Shown here one piece after another: positions 21,227-31,777 of a stretch of DNA of 64,000 nucleotides. Origin of the DNA: Hygrophila difformis (taxonomy: Eukaryota > Streptophyta > Magnoliopsida > Lamiales > Acanthaceae); NCBI GenBank assembly GCA_030278955.1, contig JAOANR010000001.1:40326890-40390889 (forward strand), read 5' to 3'. Positions within the stretch are counted from its first letter, which is position 1. Each line of letters starts with the position of its first letter. The notes under the pieces are model-generated. The model saw only the letters and a program-made list of their open reading frames with translations, had not been told where the DNA came from and searched no databases. Both the position numbers and the translations under genes were made by a program.

Positions 21227-24200
21227 TGAAGCTTTGAGGTAAATCCTGCTACAATACTCCCGACAGTCTTTAAACTATAATCCTATAGGACTGTTAAAGA
21301 GCTTGCCTAATTTTCCTACCGAAAGCGCACGGTATCAAGCTGCAGTATTTATTTTTATTGTCGGGATCGTTCATTAGAGAGTTACACGATAGAAGCGTTT
21401 TGATAGTATTACAAATCTTAGAACTCAACAATCTTCTTAAGTTCATGAATGATATATGATGTTGTAGAAATCAACTAATGCTGTAAAAACAAAAAGTAAA
21501 TTGCATAAAAGCTGTAAAGAATCTAGTACCAAACTATTACTGAAGTGTATGCATGTAGATGGAATTATGATTCATGAGTTAAAGATAATATGGACTAAGA
21601 CAAACAAATGAAATAGGAATATGATGAGATTATCATGCTTCAACGATTTAAAACAAGATGAAAGCTCATTGAGATAAACAATTCCTCTATGCAGTTAAAC
21701 AAATCTTCATTTCTTAAATCACTTCCCAAGACAGGTACTTGTGATTCAGTGTCATGACATTCCTAGCACTGAAATCATGGGATACTATTATCATAGAATG
21801 ATCGGTCAGACTCATTTCTATGGCAAAAGCTTTTGTAACTGTCACTTAATCTGTCTCTTTCGGATTCAGATTAAACCTTTGAAAAACTCAAGGTCACGCC
21901 TAAATCATCTTATATTCATCTGAACTTGAAGTTATTCTCTTTATTACTCTGAGATAAATTGGAAATCACATGACCCAGTATTGGATGTCCTCTATAAGAA
22001 ATGAAAAGCAAGTATTTAAATCTATCATCCAATGGTTTCATAAGACTCAACTCCTCGGAGTAATTCCTTCAAGTAGTTGTAAGAAGTAATGGTCTTGTAA
22101 GTATATCAAGATGAGATTGCTATTCAAGATCCTTGACTTATCCAGACCACTCAGACTTATATAGATGCTTTAGCATGAGAAGTCTCTGTAAATAACTCCA
22201 AGTACCCATGAACTGACTCAGGATTAGTAAGACTTAGAAGAATACTTAATCTCCTACCCATAGCTTATAGTGCACACCATGAAGCTATGAACCCTGGAAA
22301 TTAATCTTCTTAGAATTATCACTAATTAATAGGACAAAAGATGGTTTTTGAAACATCTTTCCCTTTTAAACAACAGGTACTAAATGCCCAACTAAAGAAC
22401 ATGTTTGTTCTTCATAACCCTGAGTAAATGATGATTGAGAAAACTTATATCATCATCTTTCTCAATGTGCTAATGAAAATAATAACATGGATTCAAAATA
22501 TGAATTATGAACTATATTTGAGAAGTAGGATTACTCATCGTAAACAGGGAAATATCCCAAAATACCATAGGTAAAAGTAGTATTATATGTATGAAGAAAC
22601 GGTGAGGGTTCTGAGTCCTCTTAATCAAAATGCTAGGATGCTCCGAAAATAAAGGTTGGAGCTGGACAGAATTAGGAAAATGCTTTCCTATGAAAAAGAC
22701 TTGAGAAACAATTCTGCAAAATAAATGTCCAAGATAGCTCACAGTAACTATCTTGGGTTTCAAACTATGAACATTCTCATTTTCCGCGCGCTATATTTGT
22801 ACAGCATGGAGGGAGCTATTATTCAAAGAATGTTCCCCAGATTTAACTAATACAAGGAACAGAATGCCTCGCAGTAATATCTGTGAAGAATGCGGCGAGG
22901 ATATTCAATTCCTATTTATAGAATAGGGGTTATATACTTATATTGAATATTTAGTTGGCTTCCCAAAAGTGGGAACCAATTCCCACGCTATATCAGATTT
23001 ATTCCCTCGCTTTGTCAAAGGAACAAAGCGAGAATACTGAGATAACTTGTTATTGATTGAAGTGTGAGAAATGTTCTCGAATCATTCTAATAAGAATGTG
23101 GCGAGGATAATTCTCTATATGAAAGTAGATTATAAAATATTGTAACTCTTCCTTACTTTATCCCCTTGAGGATGCAGCAAGGAAAAATATCTGAACCTCT
23201 TGAAAGGTTTAGTATTTGTATTGTATTTTCTCAAAGATTATCATGCTATGATCAAACTGCATGGGTCTTTTATAACTACAATTAACATCAAACACTGAAC
23301 TTTACCAGTTGCATTATAATCAAAGTATATCAACAGCTGACGTATTTCTGGATTCATCAATCCTGCTAAGAACAAAACCTAACTCGATCATAACATTCGA
23401 ATTTCTCAGAATCTAATGGTTAATCGATCATAGATCCAGAAAAGTATTTCCAGCACAATTCTGCAGATTGACTAACATTTCCAATTTGTTATCAAAGTCT
23501 GAACATTAAAGTTGAGGTCTATCCTATTCCAAACAGAATCGAAGAAATATAACTTCCAAATGTAATCATTTAATATTGCGTTTCTAAAAATAAAAACAAG
23601 AGATTCAAGAACAAATCTTCTTTCATATATCATGATTTGCATAAAAATAAAAACAAGTACACCTGGACGTCTGATTCAAATCACAATATTGCGAAATAGG
23701 GCGGAGAAGTCGGAATTCTAAACAGCGATCGTCATGATGGATGAACATAAGCATTCCGATGGCAAATCTTCCTTTCCAGAGGACTATAAAACTAATCTAC
23801 TAACTAATTGAAGAAATCTGAATACAATCAAAATACAATCTGAAGAACGTGAAATTATTTGCAAAAAAGTAACCCTAACTACCTACCTAAGAAAACTCTA
23901 AACTGAACGGGAGAGTAAAGTTGAGCTAAACTCTGCGTCCTTCCAGTCTCTTTGAGCTGATCTCCCAGAGGTCTTATTATAGATGTGTGCGAATAACTTC
24001 CATCCCCCTGGAAAATAACCGCTCGCGTCAGAGTAGCTCTCCTCACGCCTTGTCCCGATTCCTTCAAAGCATGAGTTAAAATGAAATTGTTTTTCTCATC
24101 AAGGCGAGGCAATCTTGCTCTTTCTTCAAATAACTTTCTCTCACCTTGACTCTTACAACTTCCTGGGTCTGCATGATTTTCTCCCACGCGATGTTAATTT

Positions 24201-24563
24201 GAGTTATCGCGTGGCCTTCAACTGTATGTCTTCACTCGATCTTTGTACAGATTCCGCCTTAAGGTTCTCGCTTCCTTTCCATTCTTCCCTCGCGACGTCT
24301 ACCCGCGAGCTTGCACTTGCATCCTGCTTGATAACAAAGCAAGGATTATTTGTGAATAAAACATAGCGAGAAATTCTTATGGAAAAATCTACAACTTCCA
24401 AGCTATTTCTATGCATTTCCCAAGCATTACTTTAATCAACATTTTCCAAGATCTTTTCATTACTTCTCCATTTTACATCAACAACCTAGGAAAAATGTGA
24501 TCAAACATTGTTCTTAAAGACACGAAATTGGACAAAAATGATAGTCACAAGTGACTGTCATCA
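21227..24563 (-). repeat. 3' LTR of the F-box Athila element (3337 bp)
   Basis: Plus strand starts TGAAGCTTTGAGG and ends GTGACTGTCATCA. It pairs with 39216-42538 with scattered substitutions and small indels. It contains a conserved block near 21320-21385 (AAAGCGCACGGT, CGGGATCGTTCA) also found in the other Athila LTR, a CTCGCTTTGT/ACAAAGCGAG hairpin at 23006-23032, and two TATA candidates on the minus strand (22911-22921; 23957 region, with one base lost in this copy). No coding sequence is convincing. Confidence 0.96.
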
Positions 24564-24600
24564 CCATCCTCACATTTAGAACCACTTGTCCTCAAGTGGT
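24564..24600 (-). other. Polypurine tract and adjoining palindrome
   Basis: The minus strand reads TCTAAATGTGAGGATGG directly before the 3' LTR start (TGATGACAG). Next to it lies a perfect inverted repeat ACCACTTG...CAAGTGGT (24581-24600). The purine tract is the expected plus-strand primer site. Confidence 0.7.
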
Positions 24601-25620
24601 AAGAAACTTGTAAAGTTTCAAAGAACAAGTCCAATTTGTGGCTTCCAAGATAAAATGTTTATGTAAGACTTTCCATGAATCATCACCTTCCCTTTTCCAA
24701 CTATTTCAAGCTCAACTCTTCAAACTGATTGATGTTTCATACCTGACTTAAATTCACCAGATTTCATAAGAATATTAACAGCAGTGATTTGCATTTTTGT
24801 GAGCTATTGTTCTACCCTTCAGTTAGTCAGATTTCTCCTTTCACGCTCAATCCTATCCAACTCTTGTGCATACCTTGTGCTTCTGAATCCTTAGCCAAAA
24901 AGAAATGAGAGAATATATATTTTTTTCATCATTTTTTTTTTCAATGGGTGGTCTCTCGTGGCTTTCAATAGCTCGGTTTCACATTATTAGGAGGAGTCGC
25001 ATGACCTGACATTGCAGATGAAACTTCAACTCCGCTGCCCTTGACTTTGCTCTTCTAGAGTTCTTCAACTCATAAGTCAGAGGGGCAGCTGTGCCAGCTA
25101 CTTATATCCACATTATTTTACCACGTTTGTTTCTAAAATTCCCTTGTTTTTGGCTTTGGACTCATACTTAACTTAATATGCACACTCATTTTCTAAGAGA
25201 GACTAGATTAGATCAATCCTTCTAACCTTAGTGTAGTTATTATTTATGATATGCAAATCACTTAAGTCAATACAATTACAAAATCTTCAAACCATTTATC
25301 TAGTAATGACATCAATCAATCTTTAAGTTCACAGCTCTCAACAGTTGTCAAGGGCGGCTCTATATACAGTCAAAGTCTATAAAGTAAATGCTTCTGTGGT
25401 AAGCCAATCAAACTAGTCTTCTACTTCTTCACTAGTTTCTACTCCACTTGAGATTCTAGTCCCAATTATGAAAACTAATACTACATCATGCAATTCAAGC
25501 TTACAAAATTCTATTCTAGACAGATGTGACATAAAGAAAATTCAAAGAATAAGAAAGACTAAAAGAAAACTAAGAAGAATATTAGGCAGAAAGTAAAAGG
25601 TCCCAGAAAACTCCCCTGTG
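24601..25620. other. Non-coding stretch between unknown ORF and PPT
   Basis: About 1 kb, AT-rich, without an ORF of note; probably the 3' untranslated part of the element. Confidence 0.5.
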
Positions 25621-25623
25621 ATC

Positions 25624-28239
25624 TCAGGATAGACATGCATCACTGCTCGGATCCTTTGGTGGAATGGAGGGTGATTTCTTCAAATCTGTAACTAGGTTGG
25701 CAAGAATTTCTACCAGCCTTGTGCTGTTTTGTTGCTCCTGTTTCCTTATCTCCATGTCCCTCTCTCTCTCCTGCCTTCTTTCTTCAAGTTATTCTTTCCT
25801 CAGCCTTTCAAACCTTTCCATCTCTTCTTTTCTCATCCTTTCTTGAATTGTACTTTCCACCATTTCATTAACTTGTTCAAAAACTTCATCATCATTAATG
25901 TCCTGCATTGGTGGTAAATTGTGTCTAGACTGATATGCTGCCTCAAAAAGATTATCTATTTCCTTAGAGGGATCTTCAAAAGTTTGTTGTTCAACTCCTT
26001 TTTCTAGTGATCCTTCTAAGTTAATCTGACTCTGAATAAGGGTTTGATTAACTTGAGCTTGCAGATCTTCAGTCTGTTCCTCCAAGTCTTTTTCTATAGT
26101 AGCTTGAGTTTGGTGGGGTCCAGTGATTGCGAGAATTGATTCTTGTAGTTCAGATTGATGTTCATCAATACATGTTTTCCAGCCTTCTGGATCAATGCCT
26201 CCCACTTCCAGATTACTATAAAGTGTGGTCTGAAGTACTCCTGTATAAGGTACTACTCCCAAAGTTGGTTCAACCTTTTCTTCATCAGAACTAGAGTCTT
26301 GTACCACATACTTTGGCTTTCTGGCCATCATCTTTATTCTGTATTTCTTGACTGGTTGCTCAGGCTCTTTCTCTTGTTGAATCACCTTCTCAGATTTTAG
26401 TCCTCGCTGTGCAGAATCCTCTGGAACACTTTCCTGATCCTTAGGTTTCTCTGGATTAGATTCTTGTTGCTTGGCACGCAACTTTCCTCTCCTTTGATAC
26501 TTGACAATTTCCTTCTCTACCTGAGATGACTGCATCAACTCCTTATTCTGATCCAACAACTTCTTTGTTTCTGGAGTTCCTTCCATTGAACCCATAATTT
26601 CCTCAAGTGTTGGTTCTTCATTGTGTTTCCTCTTTTTAAAAGGTTGACTAGTCTTTTCAGCCTCATGTTTCTTAGCCTTACTCCTACTCCCTCTTTTCCT
26701 TATGGCTAAGGGTACTTCATCTGAGGAACTTGATTTAGGAGTAACTGGCTTTCTCTTGCGAGTATATACTTTCTTCTTACCCTTTTCCTTCTCTTCTTCA
26801 GCCTGAATAAATTCTTCCCATTCTTGGTCTCTCTCTTTCCAGTTTTTGCTAGTTTCGTCAACAAAAGCCTGAAGGTCATCATCTATGGTAACTTCTTCAG
26901 GTTCTTCTTTGATACGGAAATTCATACCCAAACCTTTAAGTAACGAATTCATCCCATCCTTGTTTAGATATTTTTCATTCCATGCATCCCAATCATCGAT
27001 TATTACCTGCTGAATCCTTCCATGTGCCTGATCAGTATAAGCTCTATGTTCCTTATATGCATTTTCTCTGCACATACTGTCATATCGCCTATATTTCTGA
27101 ATGAATTCCTTCTTCCTCTCCTGAACAAATCCATGAACTTCTCGTTGGAGAGGTGGTGGTAATTTCTTCATAACCTTGTTTGGTCTATCAGTGATGAGAA
27201 GATCTGCATCTGCATCTGTTATTGCTGGGGCTGAGACCTTCCTGAAATTCTTTATAGGCTCCAAACCCTCATTAACAACGGATTCTCTGAAAATACTTCT
27301 CACTATGTTCTGTAGTGTCTGCTTTGCATCTGATCTTTGCTTCCTGTTCTTCCATGATCTCTCAGCTTCTCTTTCTTCTGCATCCTTGACCCATGCCTGT
27401 TGTTCTGGCATTAAATCAGCAAAATTTTCTAATGGAAATTCTTCATCAGGTTTCCTTTTTAGCCCTGGTCTAAGAATTCTTCTCCTGAGGTTCTCCCCTT
27501 TAGCCCATTCATTCATAAGTCTGATCCAGTCATTCCTAGCTTCCTGAATAGTTTTGAGGACATCTCTCCATACCATCTCGCCTTTTTTAGCTTTCTGGAA
27601 GTAAGGCTCAAGGGCATGTCTCAAATTAATCCGGGCATCAATAATCCTATCCAGAGCCAGATTTCTCAGAAAATTCTGTTCAATAGGACCCTTCTTATTC
27701 AAGAATGCTGGAGGCATGTATGCAGGAAGTGCCTGTTGAGGATCATATACTCTAGCATTTCGGATTTCTTGAAGTTTGCAGCAGTATTTAGTGAGTCGTT
27801 TCACATATTTAGGTAGTGGCTGAGGATCAAAGTAATCCAGCTCCAACCCTGTTTGATCTTTTGGATTGATGATTCTATAGCATTCATGGTTCCATTCAGC
27901 CATGCATTTCTTCTCCCTCTCCAAAAGTCTTTCAAGTCTAATTCCACTGGGAAGATGCTTATCATTAATGAGAAATATTATTTGGTCTTCTCAGAATTTA
28001 ATCATCTTGTCCCAGAATGCTTCTTCTAAATCAATCGACAATGATTCCTTTTCTTTTTCCGGTATGTGTTGAATCATCATTGGCATGATATAAAAGATTG
28101 GAGGTGAAATTTCCATCCCTAACCATCCACGGCTTTTCTGAATCTGCTTCACTATCTCAGCTGTTCTCCTGCTTCTCATCAAAGATTTATCCTTTTTGTC
28201 TGATTCAATACCTCGAGCTCTTAATTCTTCATGCGTCAT
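25624..28239 (-). pseudogene. Unrecognised large K/E-rich ORF (about 871 codons, two in-frame stops)
   Basis: ATG at 28239-28237 (MTHEELRARGIESDKKDK). The frame runs to TGA 25626-25624 with two internal stops: TGA 27993-27991 (codon 83) and TAA 25791-25789 (codon 817). The longest open piece is 711 residues. N-terminal third: mixed, with WNHECYRIINPKDQ, LPKYVKRLTKYCCKLQEI and RNDWIRLMNEWAKGE. Middle to C-terminal: highly charged, with basic clusters that could be nuclear signals (KKKVYTRKRKPVTPK, KKRKHNEE) and acidic serine runs (SSSSDE, DSSSDEEK). The tail is coiled-coil-like (LEERRQERERDMEIRKQEQQ). No membrane span or signal peptide, so not an obvious envelope. Function unknown; same strand as pol. 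Confidence 0.7.
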
Positions 28240-28290
28240 CTTATGGATCCTTCAATAAAAATGAAAGAGAACTGATTAAACCAGGATTAC

Positions 28291-28428
28291 CATCCTCACA
28301 TTTAGAGCTTTGCTCTAAATGTGAAGGTGTGCAAAGAAAATTAAGTGTTAATCTTTCCATTTCCTATGCTTATATATATTTTAATATCACCATACTCACA
28401 TTTAGAGATTTGCTCTAAATGTGGAAAT
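28291..28428. repeat. Two PPT-like hairpins
   Basis: Two inverted repeats: arms CACATTTAGAGC/GCTCTAAATGTG at 28297-28323, and CACATTTAGAG/CTCTAAATGTG at 28397-28423. Each includes the CATCCTCACATTTAGA or CATACTCACATTTAGA words seen at the real PPT (24565-24580). They lie between F-box copy D and the unknown ORF. Confidence 0.75.
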
Positions 28429-28655
28429 TAAAATATTGACTGGATATTAGAAAGAAATTAACATCATATTAATATTGATAAGGTTTTGTGAGAACATATT
28501 ACAAAAACATCATTCATCATGTTGTTGCAGAAATTAACCAATTACAAAATAAAAATTCAGCAATTATGTCAACTCCCTCTTAATATTCAAAGGAGAGGAG
28601 CTTCTCCATGAGCACCAAATCTGGTAAACAAGTTACAATGCTCAGTAGCTAGACA

Positions 28656-29333
28656 TCACATACAGTAAATTGAGGTAACCCCATAAAAGTTCCTTGAACA
28701 ACTATGATTGTTGTCAAAGTAATTTCGATAGTTGCAGAATCTTTTCTGGGGTTGCCCTTGGAATGGTGAAATGAATTCATCTTGATTTGATAGCCATCCT
28801 ATGACTTGGAGTTGGAGATCCTTCAGCCTTCGCCTATTCTTGCAAAGAGTAGCAAAGAGCCAAATTCCCTTCTCCTGCTCTTCAGTTTCATCCTTACTTA
28901 AGAGCAAAAATGCTTTTATGTATATTGATGGAGGATGGTTATCAGCAATAGCCGGATTCAATAGGTCAAAAGCTGCTTGTTCATTCTTATCTTTGACAAA
29001 CAGGCGTAATATGCCTCATGCAATTGGAACATCCAGTTCCCTGCATTTCTGCAGCTTTCAATGAATTCTATTAAAGATTCCTCAAGTGTTGCCCATCCCC
29101 AGGCAGAGAATTCTTCAAGAGTAGCCCTCCTTAGAATTGAAGGATTCTTGGAAGCCTCATTTAGTGCTTTACAAGTTAACTTGCAGTTGAACACAGTTTC
29201 AAGATGATCAAATGCCATCCTTGACAGAATGTTCCCTAAAATCTCATAAGGAAGATCTGTGATCTGAGTTTCCCCTGATCCAGATTCCTTTGATGAAGTT
29301 TTTGGTTTCTTTGAGGAGCTTCCAATTTCAACA
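28656..29333 (-). pseudogene. F-box protein copy D (frameshifted)
   Basis: Begins after a good splice acceptor (ACATTACTCAG, AG at 29335-29334); no ATG precedes the F-box in frame. F-box: ITDLPYEILGNILSRMAFDHL, then LTCKALNEASKNPSILRRATL. The middle shows SCRNAGNWMFQLHEAYY, then a frameshift near 29000, then IADNHPPSIYIKAFLLLSKDE. The tail keeps SPFQGQPQKRFCNY but lacks the DCLCC motif in frame. Related to copies A-C and to the copy in the right-hand Athila element. The family would serve as substrate receptor of SCF E3 ligases through Skp1; this copy is broken. Confidence 0.8.
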
Positions 29334-29535
29334 CTGAGTAATGTTTAAAGAAGATCATGGAATTGAATTAAGAAAAAGGGCACAAAGAAATAAGAATACA
29401 AGAATTGTAGAGCAACAAGTGATTGGAAATAGAAATGTATTCAGAAAGTAGTTCCAAAAGAAATTACAACCCAGAGTTTCTAAGAACACATAAATTTTTC
29501 AAAATAGTTCTCCTATAAAGAAGATATTGGACTAC

Positions 29536-30268
29536 TCAAGGGTTGACAATTTCTTCTTCATCAGAATCAGTCCACAGCATTACATCAGGGAAAACTTCTC
29601 CATATAATAACCTGAATTGCCTAACTATGTCAAAGAATTGACAAGGAATGCAGTCCATCCTAACATGTGGAGGTAGAAGCACTCGATCCTGCAATGTGTG
29701 ATCCTTACAATAACTCCTTTCTTCTTGACCTTGGAAAGGATTTGGGATTCTCAGAAAGTGGACCAGCCAATGGTAAAGATAGGACTTAATGAAAACAACA
29801 TCTAGGACATTTGAAGCTACTGTTCTGATCAAATTAAAACCTGCTTCAATTAGTCTATCATCTTGTTTTGATAAGAGAAGTAAGGTTCTGAAGAGAATGG
29901 TGGGTTGATGTTTATCATCTAATCCTGGCTTGAGAAGATCAAAAGCTTTCTTTTCATCACGCTCATCAACGAATGCTATGAGTGCAGGTTCAAATTTGAA
30001 CATAAAATTCCCTGCATTCTGACATTCTTGTATGAACCTTCTCTGATTATCAGGATAGACATCCTCCCTCCATCTCATGCATGTCTCCAGAGTTACTCTC
30101 TTATACACCAGAGTGGTTTTGCTTGCTTGATAAAATATTGGAGAGATCTCCGAAACTCTAAAAAGTTCCCTCACACTGATTTCTCCCAGTCTTGACATAA
30201 TGTCCCGCAGCAACTCAATGGGTAAGTCAGATAACTAAGTTTCCAAGAGTTGTGGATTTCTAGCATTT
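29536..30268 (-). pseudogene. F-box protein copy C
   Basis: F-box: LSDLPIELLRDIMSRLGEISV, then SEISPIFYQASKTTLVYKRVTL. Middle: QECQNAGNFMFKFEPALIAF and LDDKHQPTILFRTLLLLSKQ. Tail: NPFQGQEERSYCKD, DCIPCQFFDIVRQF, then acidic WTDSDEEEIV. An in-frame TAG (30237-30235) sits just before LSDLP where relatives have Gln or similar, and no ATG starts the frame. A possible acceptor lies at 30270-30269. Downstream of the TAG the remaining 225 codons are open. About the same length as A and B. Likely inactive unless the first codons come from elsewhere. Confidence 0.78.
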
Positions 30269-30429
30269 CTGCTTCCAGAAAAGAATACAATAAGGAATGC
30301 AGAAGAAGACTTTTTATAAAAAGCAATGAAACTGACAATTTAAAAGTAAGATTGTATTACTATTGCCATGTTACCTTACAAAATACAAACCATTAAGGCC
30401 ATCTGATCATCATTAAGCTTACAACAAAA

Positions 30430-31171
30430 TCAATCTTCTGCTTCTCCATCAGAAAAATTTCCAGAAGAGTTATGAATATACAACGACTCTTTTGCCCATA
30501 GTCTAAAATCTTCTATTATTCTAGTTACCTCACAACAAAGACAGTCAACTAGATCAGCATGATAGTTAAAGAAAGGTGGCCCATGTACAATTTCCCAGTC
30601 ATGTTCTTCATACTTACAAAATTCTCTCTTAGCTTGTCCTAAGAATGGATTTGGAACAGTTTCCCATTCTGAGATCAGAGTAAGAAACTTATACCTAAAA
30701 TCATAACTATTAAGTCTATCATTCAATATTGGACTCATTAAAAAGAGGCCTTTATCGAACTCTCTCTGAGTAGTCTTACTAAGATAACACAAAGCTTTTA
30801 TATACTGGGAATACTTATGATTATCATAGATTCCATCATCCAAAATGTGAAAAGCGTCAGTTTCTTCACCCTGAATGAATAGCTCCAGTGCTCTCTGAAG
30901 ATTCATAGAGTGATTACGAGCCAAGGCACAGGAATGCAAGAAACTAATCTTCTCTGGAGATTCAGTAGGAATACTTTTAAAATCAGCGTCTTCTAAATTG
31001 ATCCTTCGGAAGACAATAGGATGATAGGAAGCGTTTCTAAATGTTGTACAAAGTGATTTACAGTTGAGCAAGTCTCTGAAGCTACTCCGCCCTACCCGTG
31101 ACAAAATCTCTCCAATAACATCATGTGGAAGATCCGTCAATTGTAGTGCAGAGGCCTCAGAAGGGTGCTCT
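30430..31171 (-). CDS. F-box protein copy B
   Basis: F-box: LTDLPHDVIGEILSRVGRSSF, then NCKSLCTTFRNASYHPIVFRR. Middle: CALARNHSMNLQRALELFI, IYDNHKYSQYIKALCYLS. Tail: VPNPFLGQAKREFCKY, VDCLCCEVTRIIEDF and an acidic end (NFSDGEAED). The frame is open for about 245 codons but has no ATG at its start. A candidate first exon is at 31383-31367 (ATGGCAGAAAACAATCC then GTAAGC) with an AG acceptor at 31173-31172; joining keeps phase. The upstream CT-rich leader resembles a plant 5' UTR. Predicted SCF substrate adaptor; same family as At2g35280/At1g67623-type F-box proteins by recall. Confidence 0.8.
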
Positions 31172-31777
31172 CTATTTTTAATGATGTTAGGCGAGTTTTT
31201 AGGAAAAGCTTTTAGTTATACAAAGTCTAAGTGTTAAATTCAAGGATTTCTAAAGCAAGAACAAACTCAATGAGAGTCCAGAATCATAAACCCTAGGTCT
31301 AATGGCATACTCCGAAGACAAACATTGCAGACTTAAGACAACAATAGAATGAACTAAAGAGCTTACGGATTGTTTTCTGCCATTTCTTCTCCGATGAAAG
31401 TTTGAGAGAAACTGCGACAAGAATGATTAAGGGCGAACGTTTTGGTTTGTGACAGTTTCTTCTCGGGAGAGAAAAAGAAGAGAGAGAGAAAACTGATGAA
31501 ACGTTTGGAAATGACAACTGAAAAGAATATTTGCAAAGATATAGCCGACCTATCTCTAGCCAAGAAATGCAAGGTTAAAATGGTAAATCCTATTTCTGTA
31601 AGGGGTAATGATTAAGCCTAAAATTTTGCCCATTAGAGAATCTGGCTCATTAATAATGACTGGAATAACTTCTGATACACAAGAAAGAATTAATACATCA
31701 TAAAGCAAGAAGTGAGGAAAAGATAACATAGACAAAAGACTGAGAATTAAACACAAATCAAGAGAATACAAAATTGT
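31172..31777. other. Spacer between F-box copies B and A, possible leader and intron
   Basis: Holds the candidate exon 1 of copy B (31383-31367) with 5' splice site GTAAGC at 31366 and a 195-bp candidate intron. Upstream (31390-31560) is a CT-rich stretch like a 5' UTR. Short ORFs elsewhere look like chance. Confidence 0.4.

Noticed and set aside
25789..27924. Envelope glycoprotein of the Athila element
   Set aside because: No signal peptide, no membrane span and a highly charged composition; not supported as an env.
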